Source: Corynebacterium maris DSM 45190 (GTDB lineage Bacteria; Actinomycetota; Actinomycetes; Mycobacteriales; Mycobacteriaceae). From it: a stretch of DNA of 64,000 nucleotides. Numbering within the stretch: the first letter of the stretch is position 1; each line of letters starts with the position of its first letter. Positions 1 to 9,956 of the stretch are shown in pieces. The translations under genes were made by a program, and so were the position numbers. Under the pieces are notes generated by a model. That model had not been told where the DNA came from and ran no database searches. It was given only the letters and a program-made list of their open reading frames with translations. The stretch is taken from positions 2,542,001 through 2,606,000 of the forward strand of contig NC_021915.1 in NCBI RefSeq assembly GCF_000442645.1, read 5' to 3'.

Positions 1-585
1 CTGGAGGATGTGGCCGCGGAAACGGTGTGGGCCACGCGTCGCCCGCCAAATTTCACCGTGCGCTGGGAGGGCGAGGACGCGCAGTGGGGCGTCGACGTGG
101 AGAAGTCCGTGCGGGAGCGGACGTTCGCCGGCAAGCAGCCGGCGTCGGTGGTGCGCACCACTGGCATCGGCCTGATCCCGGATTATGTGGCGGGCGTGGA
201 GCGCGGGCTGCTGGTCTCGCGCGGGATGTTCGACCGGATCACGCCGACGGGCGTGGTCTTCGGTGAGCCGTTGAGCGACAAGGCGGAGGGCCTGGGCCCG
301 TCGGACAACGAGGAGTTGGTGTTGCCGGAGTCCTGGGACCCGCTGCCGCCGGGCACGGAGGTAGAGGCGGACGTGATCTTCTGGAACACGGGTTTCCGGG
401 CGGCGTTGCGCCACCTGGCGCCGATGAAGTTGCGTGGGCCGGAGGGCATCGAGATGGCCGACGAGGTCTCGCCGGCCGCCGACGGGCGGGTCCTGCTGGT
501 CGGCTACGGCTCGACGGCGTCGACGGTCGGGGCGACCCGGGCGGGGCGGCGGGCGGGCAGGGAAGCGTATCGACGCCTGAACTGA
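1..585 (+). CDS. FAD/NAD(P)-dependent oxidoreductase, C-terminal part (5' truncated by window edge)
   Basis: The frame is open to the left edge, so only about the last 194 codons are visible and the real start lies outside. The end resembles the C-terminal half of flavoprotein monooxygenase-like oxidoreductases (FMO/ArsO type): a segment reading DVIFWNTGFRAAL is the usual strand before the last FAD contact, and a late VGYGSTASTVGATRAGR segment looks like the closing FAD-binding helix. The N-terminal GxGxxG FAD motif would be upstream. The substrate cannot be told. TGA at 583-585 is followed within a few bases by the promoter of the next gene, so the two are probably transcribed separately. 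Confidence 0.7.
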   Translation: MEDVAAETVWATRRPPNFTVRWEGEDAQWGVDVEKSVRERTFAGKQPASVVRTTGIGLIPDYVAGVERGLLVSRGMFDRITPTGVVFGEPLSDKAEGLGPSDNEELVLPESWDPLPPGTEVEADVIFWNTGFRAALRHLAPMKLRGPEGIEMADEVSPAADGRVLLVGYGSTASTVGATRAGRRAGREAYRRLN

Positions 586-589
586 CCCC

Positions 590-618
590 TTGCCCGATGG
601 TGACACGTCAACTATCAT
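590..618 (+). promoter_or_regulatory. Sigma-A-type promoter for a leaderless transcript
   Basis: TTGCCC at 590-595, a 17-bp spacer, then TATCAT at 613-618. ATG 626 begins 7 nt after the -10 box, where transcription should start, so the mRNA of the next gene is probably leaderless. The spacing decides between ATG 617 and ATG 626. Confidence 0.6.
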
Positions 619-625
619 GGCGGGC

Positions 626-1693
626 ATGAAAGCATTCGGATTTTTAAGCTTCGGCCACTACGCCCTCGGCAACCAGGCCGGCCCCGACGCCGCCCAGGTC
701 CTCAAGGACGGCCTGGCCATCGCCCAGGCCGCCGACGAGATCGGCGTGAACAACGCCTCCTTCCGCGTCCACCACTTCGCCCCGCAGGGTGCCTCCCCCA
801 TGCCGCTGCTCGGCGCGATCGCGGGCTCGACCAAGCACATCGAGGTCGGTACCGGCGTCATCGACATGCGTTATGAAAACCCCCTCTACCTCGCCGAAGA
901 GGCCGCCGCACTGGACCTGCTCTCCGACGGGCGCGTGGCCCTCGGCGTCTCCCGTGGATCGCCCGAGCCCGCCGACAAAGGTTGGGAGGCCTTCGGCTAC
1001 ACCGCCGAGGCCGACAACGGCGCCGACATGGCCCGCGCCAAGTTCGAGTCCTTCCTGGCCGCCATCGACGGCCACGGCGTGGCCACCGCCGCGCCCGCCG
1101 AGAAGCAGTACCCGCGCATGTACCGCGCCGGCACCCCGCTACCCGTCTTCCCCCACTCCCCCGGCCTGCGCAAGAACATTTTCTGGGGCTCCGGCACCAA
1201 CGCCTCCGCCGAACAGGCCGCCGCGGACGGCGTGAATCTGATGAGCTCCACGCTCGTCTCCGAAGCCGACGGCCGCACCCTCGGCGAGGTCCAGGCCGAA
1301 CAGATCGAGGTCTACCGGAAGGCGTGGAAGGAGGCCGGACACGACTGGACCCCGCGCGTGTCCGTCTCCCGCTCCATCTTTCCCATCGTCACCGACCGCG
1401 ACCGTCAGCTGTTCGCCGCCTCCGCCACCGGCAAGGATCAGATCGGTTCCCTCGGTGAAGGCACCAACGTCACCTTCGGCCGCTCCTACGCCGCCGAACC
1501 GGACACACTGATCGAACAGCTGAAGGCCGACCCCGCCATCGCCGCCGCCGACACCCTGTTGTTGACCATCCCGAACCAGATGGGAGTGGACTTGAACGTG
1601 TCGATCCTGCAGAATTTCGCCGAGCATGTCGCCCCGGCGCTCGGCTGGATCCCCGCCACCGAAGGACCCGCCACCGGCTACCCGATCGACTGA
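626..1693 (+). CDS. LLM-class flavin-dependent oxidoreductase
   Basis: A 355-residue protein of the luciferase-like monooxygenase family, expected to be a TIM barrel using reduced FMN. Supporting segments are the N-terminal strand KAFGFLSFGHYAL, the ASFRVHHF segment, the EVGTGVIDMRYENPLYLAEE segment and DLLSDGRVALGVSRGSP, all in the usual order for the family. Length is normal. ATG 626 was chosen over the in-frame TTG at 590 and ATG 617 because it sits 7 nt after a good -10 box. The physiological substrate is unknown; these proteins act on aldehydes, alkanes, sulfonates or F420/FMN-linked compounds, and nothing in the neighbourhood decides between them. Confidence 0.85.
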   Translation: MKAFGFLSFGHYALGNQAGPDAAQVLKDGLAIAQAADEIGVNNASFRVHHFAPQGASPMPLLGAIAGSTKHIEVGTGVIDMRYENPLYLAEEAAALDLLSDGRVALGVSRGSPEPADKGWEAFGYTAEADNGADMARAKFESFLAAIDGHGVATAAPAEKQYPRMYRAGTPLPVFPHSPGLRKNIFWGSGTNASAEQAAADGVNLMSSTLVSEADGRTLGEVQAEQIEVYRKAWKEAGHDWTPRVSVSRSIFPIVTDRDRQLFAASATGKDQIGSLGEGTNVTFGRSYAAEPDTLIEQLKADPAIAAADTLLLTIPNQMGVDLNVSILQNFAEHVAPALGWIPATEGPATGYPID

Positions 1694-1730
1694 AGCGCAC
1701 GGCCTCTGCGGCGTCGGGCAGAATAGGGCC

Positions 1731-2927
1731 ATGCCCGACGCTTTACCTGACACGCTCGCTCCAGTCGGCGCGTTGCTGCGCACCCACGCCGGCCGGTTCC
1801 GCGACCTCGTCCAGAACCAGTTGTACGCGGCCGAACTCGCCTCCCGGCAAATTTTTCCCATGCGCGCCTCCGCCAGTCACCGGGAGCTGGCGGTCTCTGT
1901 GGCCTGGGCCTTAGAACGCAGCGACTCCTCCGGCGCCGTGTCGCAGGAAGCGCTGGTGCGCATGCGCCAGCTCGGGATGTCGCACCGTCGGCACGGCTTC
2001 CCCACCGAGCTCTACCAACGCTTCAACGACATGCTCCTCACCGGGCTGCGCACCCTGGTCAGCGAAGACGCCTCCTTCGATTCCCGTCTGCTCGCCCCCG
2101 CCGAACGCGCCGTCACCTCCATCTGCTTCGCGATGCAGGCCTCCGCCCACACCGCCGACCTCTCCGGTATCCCGGCGGTGTCCGTCGGCGAAGTCACCGA
2201 AGTCATCCGCCACTCGCAGCGACGCAGCACCGTTCACCTGGAATGCGGCACCCCGCTGTCCTACCAGCCGGGACAGTACCTGCCGGTGACCACCAACTAC
2301 CTGCCCGGCATCTGGCGCAACCTGACGCCCGCCTACCCCGTCAACGACTACGGCACCGTCGAATTCAACATCCAGTCCGTCGACGGCGGCTCCGCCTCCC
2401 CACTGCTGGCGACCGCACGCGTGGGCGACCTCTGGTCCATCGGCGCGGCCCGCGGCGACTTCACCCTCCCCACCGACGCACCGGCGGTGCTCATCGCCTA
2501 CGGCGCCGGCGCGGCCGCCGCCAAGGCCCTCATCCTCGACCGGGCGGGACACGACGACACCCCGCCCGTCCATCTGGTCCTCGCCGCCGAATACCCCGGC
2601 GAGCTCACCGGGGTCGACTTCTTCGACGCCTTCGCCGCCGACGTGGATTGGTTGACGGTCACCCCCGTCAGTCAATCCGCCACCAACGCGTGGTGGCCCA
2701 CCGAACGCTCCCTGCAGCGTTCCCCCGTCATCGCCGCCACCACCGGCGAACTTCTCGACGCCGCGGTGACGCCTGAGGATCTCGCCGCGGCGGAATTCCT
2801 CATCACCGGCCCGGCCGACGCCGTCGACGAAACCGTCGTCGAGCTCAGCGCCCGCGACACCCCGTGGCCGCGCATCCACATCCAACGTTTCGACGCCGCC
2901 GAACTCTGGCCGCGGCCGCTGCTCTGA
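1731..2927 (+). CDS. Globin-oxidoreductase fusion (flavohemoglobin-like)
   Basis: A 398-residue protein. Residues about 1-130 look like a single globin fold; LGMSHRRHGFPTELYQRF (residues 81-98) aligns with the F-helix region of flavohemoglobins, with His85 or His88 as candidate proximal ligand. Residues about 160-395 look like a ferredoxin-reductase module: YQPGQYLPVTTNY is the beta-barrel segment and VLIAYGAGAAAAKAL the Rossmann loop. Bona fide flavohemoglobins carry an RxYS FAD motif; the equivalent stretch here reads RNLTPA, so flavin binding may be altered or lost. ATG 1731 was preferred to upstream in-frame starts, which would run into the preceding gene; CAGAAT at 1719-1724 ends 6 nt before it, hinting at a leaderless message. 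A role in NO or O2 chemistry or redox sensing is inference. Confidence 0.75.
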   Translation: MPDALPDTLAPVGALLRTHAGRFRDLVQNQLYAAELASRQIFPMRASASHRELAVSVAWALERSDSSGAVSQEALVRMRQLGMSHRRHGFPTELYQRFNDMLLTGLRTLVSEDASFDSRLLAPAERAVTSICFAMQASAHTADLSGIPAVSVGEVTEVIRHSQRRSTVHLECGTPLSYQPGQYLPVTTNYLPGIWRNLTPAYPVNDYGTVEFNIQSVDGGSASPLLATARVGDLWSIGAARGDFTLPTDAPAVLIAYGAGAAAAKALILDRAGHDDTPPVHLVLAAEYPGELTGVDFFDAFAADVDWLTVTPVSQSATNAWWPTERSLQRSPVIAATTGELLDAAVTPEDLAAAEFLITGPADAVDETVVELSARDTPWPRIHIQRFDAAELWPRPLL

Positions 2928-2943
2928 CCTCGGTGCGGCAGGA

Positions 2944-3747
2944 TTAAAGCACCGGCAGCGCTTTCCGCGTCTTGGCCACGTGCTCTTTTTCCACGTCCCA
3001 GATCAGGATCTCCGGCTCATAACCGGCTTCCGCCCACATGCGCCCCGTGGCGGAGATGATCGCCGAATGGCCGATCCCGGTCGGTCCGGACTCTTCCCCG
3101 GCCGCCTCCTCGCCGCCGGGCCGGGCCTGCCCGGCCGTGACGATCACGCAGGTGGAGTCCAGGGCACGCGCCGCACTCACGATGCGCCACTGCTCCAGCT
3201 TGCCGCGGCCATCCGCCCAACTCGTGGGCACGACGATGATCTCTGCGCCTGCGCGGGCCATCTCCTTGAACTGTTCCGGGAACCGGATGTCGTAGCAGAC
3301 GGCCACCCCCACCTTCACTCCGTCCACCTCGACGACCAGCGTCTCCTCCCCCGGGTGGACGGTGTCGGACTCGCGGTAGTTGAAGGCGTCGTAGGTGTGG
3401 ATCTTGTCGTAGCCGACGTGCAGACCGGCGCCGGTGACCAGCGCGGTGTTGTACACCCGGTTGATGGTCTTGCCGTCGCGCTCGATCGTGTCGGCGGGCC
3501 GGAAGGTGCCGGCGACGATCACCACCTCCAGCTCCGCGGCCAACAGCCGCAGAGCGGTGGCGAATTTCCCCTCGAGACCCTCCGCCGCCGTGTCCAGCCG
3601 ACCCGTGCCGAAGGCTTGGCTGGTGGCCTCAGGCAACACGATCAGCCGAGCGCCCCGTTCAGCGGCACGCCTGACCGCGTCCTCGGCGATCGTCAAGTTC
3701 TCATCCAGGTCCGCCCCGGTGGTCAATTGCACTGCTGCTACTCGCAT
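2944..3747 (-). CDS. Carbon-nitrogen hydrolase (nitrilase superfamily amidase)
   Basis: A 267-residue single-domain member of the nitrilase superfamily, hydrolysing an amide or nitrile C-N bond. The Glu-Lys-Cys triad is visible: Glu40 in LIVLPEATSQAFG, Lys115 in YDKIHTYDAFNYRESD, Cys151 in GVAVCYDIRFPE. The Nit-type context suggests omega-amidase or deaminated-glutathione amidase activity, but the substrate is not settled by sequence. The start is set at ATG 3747, which begins MRVAAVQL as in the family; TACGCT ends 6 nt upstream, consistent with a leaderless mRNA. It converges with the globin-fusion gene, with 16 bp between the stops. Confidence 0.87.
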   Translation of the reverse strand: MRVAAVQLTTGADLDENLTIAEDAVRRAAERGARLIVLPEATSQAFGTGRLDTAAEGLEGKFATALRLLAAELEVVIVAGTFRPADTIERDGKTINRVYNTALVTGAGLHVGYDKIHTYDAFNYRESDTVHPGEETLVVEVDGVKVGVAVCYDIRFPEQFKEMARAGAEIIVVPTSWADGRGKLEQWRIVSAARALDSTCVIVTAGQARPGGEEAAGEESGPTGIGHSAIISATGRMWAEAGYEPEILIWDVEKEHVAKTRKALPVL

Positions 3748-3848
3748 GCCCCCAGCGTAGAGAGACGGCCGCGTTCTTTCCACGGCCCTCGCGCTAACAG
3801 CTGGCACACCTCCCCGCACCCGAGGAGCCGGAGTCACCCGGGCCCCGC

Positions 3849-3872
3849 TGTGGATAACCCCGCTTATCCACA
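3849..3872. promoter_or_regulatory. Inverted pair of perfect DnaA boxes
   Basis: TGTGGATAA at 3849-3857 and TTATCCACA at 3864-3872 are exact copies, in opposite orientation, of the DnaA box TTATCCACA, separated by 6 bp (CCCCGC). They lie in the 179-bp gap between two divergent genes. They could bind DnaA, or form a 9-bp stem in RNA. The rest of the gap shows nothing else I can name. Confidence 0.6.
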
Positions 3873-3926
3873 CTGCTTCTCGGCACACGACTCCTGTCGC
3901 GCGGTGGTGCAGTCAGACTGCGAGAC

Positions 3927-4211
3927 ATGACGCACTCACTGGCAGACCACCTCACCATCGACGCCGCGGCCGCCCGCATCGCCGAGCGCAACCGCCACCC
4001 CAGTCACCTGCTCACCGCCCCAGGTCCCGACGCGGACGGCTCCCGCACCGCTGCCGCCCTCCGCCGGGCCGCCGACTCAGAGACCCGCCGCCTGCAGGAA
4101 ATCCAACGCATCGGCGCCACGCGCTGGCGGGAGATCAGCCGGCTGGCGCAGAACGTCGTCGACGCCGATGGGCACACCGCCGCCGCGCTGCGCTGGGGCG
4201 GACGCCGGTGA
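3927..4211 (+). CDS. Small conserved-type hypothetical protein preceding an alpha/beta hydrolase
   Basis: A 94-residue, mostly helical, Ala/Arg-rich protein with no motif I recognise (central segment RRLQEIQRIGATRWREISRL). Its stop overlaps the GTG start of the next gene (4208), so the two are translationally coupled and probably work together. There is no signal peptide or membrane segment. A small helical partner ahead of a hydrolase with a helical N-terminal domain recalls WXG100-like/effector arrangements, but no clear WXG motif is present, so that is only a possibility. Confidence 0.6.
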   Translation: MTHSLADHLTIDAAAARIAERNRHPSHLLTAPGPDADGSRTAAALRRAADSETRRLQEIQRIGATRWREISRLAQNVVDADGHTAAALRWGGRR

Positions 4212-5440
4212 GTGCCCCAGACTTTCCGCTCTCCACAGCTCGCCTCGTCGGACACATGGGCGCCTGGTCCGGGTTCGGCGGAGAGGTCACCACGACGCAA
4301 GAGCACCTCCTGGAGGAACGCGCGGCGCTGGCCGGCACCGCTTTATCCGGCGCGGCCGCCGACGGCGCTTTCCGTGTCTTGGCCGCGACCGCAGAAGAAT
4401 ACCGGCAGCCGGCGGAAACCATCGCCGGCATCGTGGACGCCCTCCGCGTCACCGCCGATCTACAACACCACCTGGACACTGCGCTCGCCGCCGTCATCGC
4501 CGTCGCCGACCGGCTCACGGACCGCTCCCCCGCCGTGCTCACCATGCTGAATTCACTGCGTGCCATGGGCGAGGTCCTCGATCTGGCGTGCGCCCGGCAG
4601 ATCGAGGCTTTATGCGCCGACTCCCTTCCTCCGCCCGCCGAGAGCTGGACGGACTTCCCCGACGAGGAACTGGACGTCATCCATGAATACCTGCTGTTGA
4701 GCGCCCCGGAACATATCGTGGACCTGGCTCGCCAGCACCCGGACCTGCGCTTACTGGAAACACCGGACGGCGGGCTGGTCGCGGCAGTGGGTGACGTGGC
4801 CGGGGCCGAGTCGGTGACCACCTTCGTCGCCGGGGTCTCCTCCTCCGACCCCGCCGGTTGGTCACGACAAGTCGATCACACCCGCGCCTTGGCCGGGGCG
4901 GCCGGCGGCGCCGGAGTCGTCTGGCTGGGGTACGCGGCGCCGCCTGACGTGCCCTCCGGTTTGGACCCGCGCCCGGCCGCCGCAGGAGGGGCGGCGCTGG
5001 CGCAGTTCCAACACGAACTCGCTCGCCGCTACCCCGATCACCACCGCATGGTGGTCGGTCACAGTTACGGCTCCGTGGTCGCGGGCGCGGCCGCCTCCAT
5101 CGAGCACGGCGGGCTGGCCGCGGACGACCTCGTGGTGGTCGGGTCGCCCGGCATGGGCGTCGATCACGTCTCGGACTTGGCGTTGGATTCCGATGACCCG
5201 CAGGTCCACGCCGCCACCGCCGTCGGCGACCCCATCTCGTTGACGACTGCCCCGCTGACGGGGGTGCACGGCCCGGATCCGGCGGGGCGCAGGTTCGGGG
5301 CCAACGTGTGGGAGCTGGAGGGGCTCGGCGATCATTCCAGCTACTTCCCGGGAGCGGGAACGGCAGAAACTCCGCATCCTGAGGACACGGAGTTTCTGCG
5401 GGAGTTTGCGCGGGTCGTCGCCCAGCGACGCGGCGGTTGA
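4208..5440 (+). CDS. Alpha/beta hydrolase (DUF1023-like) with helical N-terminal domain
   Basis: A 410-residue protein. Residues about 1-190 are predicted helical with no catalytic motif; residues about 195-405 form an alpha/beta hydrolase with the nucleophile elbow GHSYGSVVAG (Ser286). A late GDHSSYF segment may supply the catalytic His. This arrangement matches actinobacterial DUF1023 hydrolases, whose substrates are unknown. GTG 4208 overlaps the TGA of the 94-residue gene upstream (4-bp overlap). It converges with hspR with only 13 bp between the genes and no obvious terminator hairpin. Confidence 0.75.
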   Translation: MSAPDFPLSTARLVGHMGAWSGFGGEVTTTQEHLLEERAALAGTALSGAAADGAFRVLAATAEEYRQPAETIAGIVDALRVTADLQHHLDTALAAVIAVADRLTDRSPAVLTMLNSLRAMGEVLDLACARQIEALCADSLPPPAESWTDFPDEELDVIHEYLLLSAPEHIVDLARQHPDLRLLETPDGGLVAAVGDVAGAESVTTFVAGVSSSDPAGWSRQVDHTRALAGAAGGAGVVWLGYAAPPDVPSGLDPRPAAAGGAALAQFQHELARRYPDHHRMVVGHSYGSVVAGAAASIEHGGLAADDLVVVGSPGMGVDHVSDLALDSDDPQVHAATAVGDPISLTTAPLTGVHGPDPAGRRFGANVWELEGLGDHSSYFPGAGTAETPHPEDTEFLREFARVVAQRRGG

Positions 5441-5453
5441 CCTGCGGAGCCGG

Positions 5454-5888
5454 TTATCCGGAGGTGGCCCGTCTGCGGCGCGGTCGCCACATCACCACGG
5501 CGGTGGACTGCGGGACATGGACGATTTCCCTGCCCGGCGGCACCGCGCCGCGGGTGAGCTGTTCCCGCAGCCGGCGGTTCTCTGCACGAGCGGCGTCGAG
5601 TTTCTCCCGGAGCCTTTCATTCTCACCGGTCAGGCGGATGATGGCCTTGATGCCGGCGAGGTTGACGCCTTCTTCCTGCGACAGGCGCTGGATTTCCCGG
5701 AGGGTGGCCACGTCCCCGCGGGTGTAGCGGCGTCCGCCGCCAGAGGTGCGCATGGGCGTGACCAGCCCCATCCGGTCGTAGGTGCGCAGTGTCTGGGCGT
5801 GCATGCCCGACAACTCCGCCGCGACGGAGATGACGAAGACCTCCGACAGGTCGTCGCTGAACGTGTCTTTCCTTTTGGGAGAGGTCAT
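5454..5888 (-). CDS. hspR: Heat-shock repressor HspR (MerR family)
   Basis: A 144-residue repressor of the dnaK operon. A MerR-type winged HTH spans about residues 18-85 (SVAAELSGMHAQTLRTYDRMG, then GGGRRYTRGDVATLREIQRL), followed by a leucine/arginine-rich coiled coil (about 88-122) for dimerisation and a basic tail. In actinobacteria HspR binds HAIR elements with DnaK as co-repressor. It is the last gene of dnaK-grpE-dnaJ-hspR, matching the usual autoregulated operon; HAIR-like sites lie upstream of dnaK at 9912-9977. The ribosome-binding site is exceptionally strong. Confidence 0.95.
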   Translation of the reverse strand: MTSPKRKDTFSDDLSEVFVISVAAELSGMHAQTLRTYDRMGLVTPMRTSGGGRRYTRGDVATLREIQRLSQEEGVNLAGIKAIIRLTGENERLREKLDAARAENRRLREQLTRGAVPPGREIVHVPQSTAVVMWRPRRRRATSG

Positions 5889-5892
5889 ATCC

Positions 5893-5907
5893 GGATCACC
5901 TCCTTTC
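5893..5907 (-). promoter_or_regulatory. Extended Shine-Dalgarno of hspR
   Basis: On the minus strand this reads GAAAGGAGGTGATCC, an uninterrupted complement of the expected 16S rRNA 3' end. The GGAGG core is 10 nt from ATG 5888. It fixes the hspR start. Confidence 0.75.
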
Positions 5908-5942
5908 CTGTGGTCATGGTGCGTCGGGGTGGGATCGTGGCG

Positions 5943-7139
5943 CTACTTGGCGCCGGCCCACCCGCTGCGGGGGTTGAAGCCGGAGTCCTTTTCCGCCTGG
6001 GCATAGGAGCGCAGAGCACTCGTGGCCGCCGGATCCAGGTCTTTCGGCACCTGCACCTGCACGGTCACCAGCAGGTCACCGGCCTCACCGCCGCGCTTGG
6101 GTACGCCGCGGCCGCGGACCCGCAGGGTGCGTCCGTCCGGGGTGCCGGCGGGGACCTTGACCTTCACGTGGTTGTCCAAGGTCGGTACGGCGACGGTGCC
6201 GCCGAGAGCCAGCTCCGCGAAAGAGACCGGGACAGTGACTTCGAGGTCGTCGCCGGTGCGGGTGAACACTTCGTCCGGGCGCACGTGCACCGTGACGAAC
6301 AGATCGCCGGCCGGGGTGCCGTTGGGGCCCGCCTCGCCCTGCCCCGCCAAGCGGACCTTCTGGCCGTCGATGACGCCGGCGGGAATGCGCACGGTGATGG
6401 AGCGGGTGCGGTGGACGGTACCGGTGCCCCGGCACGTCGGGCAGGGGTCTTCGATCACCTGGCCGGTGGAATGGCACTTGGAACACGGCTGGGACAGCCC
6501 GAAAGCGCCCTTCTGCTCACTGACGAAACCGGTACCCCGGCACTGGTCACAGGTGGTCGGTCGACCACTGCGGGCGCCGGAGCCGTGGCAGGTGGAGCAG
6601 GGTGCGTCGCCACTTAGCTGAAGCGGGATCGTGATCCCTTGCGCCGCCTCCCGGAACTCAAGGGTGACGTCCGTTTCGACGTCGGCCCCCCTTTTCGGCC
6701 GAGCTGTGCCGCCAGCACCACCGCCACGGTTGAAAATGCCGCCGAAGATATCGCTAAAACCGCCGTCCGAAGAAAATCCCCCACTGGGTCCTCCTCCGGA
6801 TCCGAAGATGTCCGAGAAGTCGAAGTTTTCGCTCGTCGTCCGAAACCCGCCGGGGAAACCGGCGCCTCCGCTTCCACCGAAGCTTCCGAACCCGCCGGAG
6901 CGGAGCATGGCTTTCAGCTGGTCATATTCCTTACGCTTGTCTTCGTCACCGAGGACGTCGTAGGCGTTCGCCGCCTTTTTGAAGCGCTCTTCCGCGGCGG
7001 TGTCCCCCGGGTTCTTGTCCGGATGGTTTTCGCGGGCGAGCTTGCGGTACGCCTTCTTGACCTCTTCGGCGGACGCGGACGATGAGACGCCGAGATCGGC
7101 GTAGAAGTCCTTGTCCGCCCATTCGCGTGGTGCAGTCAT
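5943..7139 (-). CDS. dnaJ: Chaperone protein DnaJ (type I Hsp40)
   Basis: A 398-residue co-chaperone that stimulates DnaK ATPase and delivers unfolded substrates. A J domain lies at about residues 8-75 with HPD at 39-41, then a Gly/Phe-rich linker. The zinc-finger region (about 178-240) has four CxxC repeats (CSTCHGSG, CDQCRGTG, CSKCHSTG, CPTCRGTG), then the C-terminal substrate-binding domains. The third repeat has Ser instead of the usual Gly. Start 7139 follows AAAGGAGGAG at proper distance; an in-frame start 24 nt upstream would include the SD. It is 167 bp from grpE across an AT-rich stretch, and 54 bp from hspR. Confidence 0.96.
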   Translation of the reverse strand: MTAPREWADKDFYADLGVSSSASAEEVKKAYRKLARENHPDKNPGDTAAEERFKKAANAYDVLGDEDKRKEYDQLKAMLRSGGFGSFGGSGGAGFPGGFRTTSENFDFSDIFGSGGGPSGGFSSDGGFSDIFGGIFNRGGGAGGTARPKRGADVETDVTLEFREAAQGITIPLQLSGDAPCSTCHGSGARSGRPTTCDQCRGTGFVSEQKGAFGLSQPCSKCHSTGQVIEDPCPTCRGTGTVHRTRSITVRIPAGVIDGQKVRLAGQGEAGPNGTPAGDLFVTVHVRPDEVFTRTGDDLEVTVPVSFAELALGGTVAVPTLDNHVKVKVPAGTPDGRTLRVRGRGVPKRGGEAGDLLVTVQVQVPKDLDPAATSALRSYAQAEKDSGFNPRSGWAGAK

Positions 7140-7211
7140 GGGTTTCTCCTCCTTTCCTTGCATTGTGTATCGGGTACGCCGTTGTCGGCAGGGGCTAAAA
7201 AGTTTTGTCTG

Positions 7212-7287
7212 TTAACTAATAAATTTAAAGGCACCGCCGCCCGAGCGCACGGGCTCCCTGAGTCGGGGCCGAGGCGGGGCGGCGGTG
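7212..7287 (-). terminator. Possible (attenuating) terminator between grpE and dnaJ
   Basis: An 11-bp GC stem pairs 7232-7242 with 7277-7287 across a 34-nt loop, and on the minus strand is followed by TTTAAATTTATTAG. The long loop makes it a weak terminator candidate; it may dampen expression of dnaJ-hspR relative to dnaK-grpE. Confidence 0.35.
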
Positions 7288-7306
7288 TGAGGGTGCGTGC
7301 CAGTGG

Positions 7307-8019
7307 TTAGGCGTCGTCGGCGGCCGGGTCCGCGATGATGACCATCGCAGTCCGGAGCAGACGCTCGCCCGTGCGGTAACCCTTGCGCAGGACGGTGCCG
7401 ATCACCTTGTCCTCACCGGAGGACAGGTCCTGAACCGCCTCATGGATCTCCGGGTCGAAGGCCTCGCCTTCGACGCCGAAGGCTTCGAGCTTCTGCCCGT
7501 TGAGGGTGTCACGGATCTTGTCGGCGAGGGCCTTCATCGGCCCCTCCTCCAGGTCTCCGTGCTGCTTGGCCAAGTCCAGATCGTCCAGCACTGGGAGCAG
7601 GGAGGTCAGTACCGTGGCTTTCGCGTTGAGCACGATGTTCTCCCGGTCGCGCTCGGTGCGGCGACGGTAGTTGGCGTACTCCGCGCTCAGCCGCTGCAAA
7701 TCTTCGGTGCGCTCCGCAAGCTGGGCTTCGACGGTCGGTTCCGCGGACTCGGCGTCCTCGACGGCTTCCGCCTCGGCGATTTCTGCCTCCACATCGGCGA
7801 GGGCCTCGTCGACGCTGGCGGCCAAGTCATCTTCCTCGACCGGCTCGCTTTCGCCGTCGACGGTCGGATCCGGCTGGGTGGTGTACAGGTCGTCGTCTTC
7901 GTCGACGCCCTGCGCCTCCGCCGCATCCTCAGCCGCGGCCTCGAACTCGTCCGGGCTCATGTTCTGCTCGTCGTTCTGATCCGGATCGCCCGGATCATTC
8001 GGCATGCCGGGGTTGGTCA

Positions 8020-8020
<1 letters not shown>
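7307..8020 (-). CDS. grpE: Nucleotide exchange factor GrpE
   Basis: A 237-residue GrpE that releases ADP from DnaK. The first ~90 residues are very acidic and disordered. A coiled coil follows (QLAERTEDLQRLSAEYANYR, about residues 101-120), then the RTERDRENI helix, LLPVLDDLDLA and the C-terminal beta domain ending in KGYRTGERLLRTAMVIIAD, which is the family signature. Its ATG overlaps the dnaK stop by one base (TAATG), so translation is coupled. Confidence 0.95.
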
Positions 8021-9879
<1,859 letters not shown>

Positions 9880-9911
9880 AATTTTCCTCCTGTTGTTGTT
9901 GTTTTCTTCAA

Positions 9912-9932
9912 GTTGACTGTCTCTGACTCAAC
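9912..9932. promoter_or_regulatory. Second, degenerate HspR (HAIR-like) site
   Basis: GTTGACT-N7-ACTCAAC (9912-9918, 9926-9932) matches the HAIR consensus CTTGAGT-N7-ACTCAAG with a few mismatches and the correct 7-bp spacer. It lies about 33 bp upstream of the dnaK start, probably in the 5' untranslated region. Confidence 0.5.
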
Positions 9933-9956
9933 TTCTGAAACCACTGTATCAGATCA

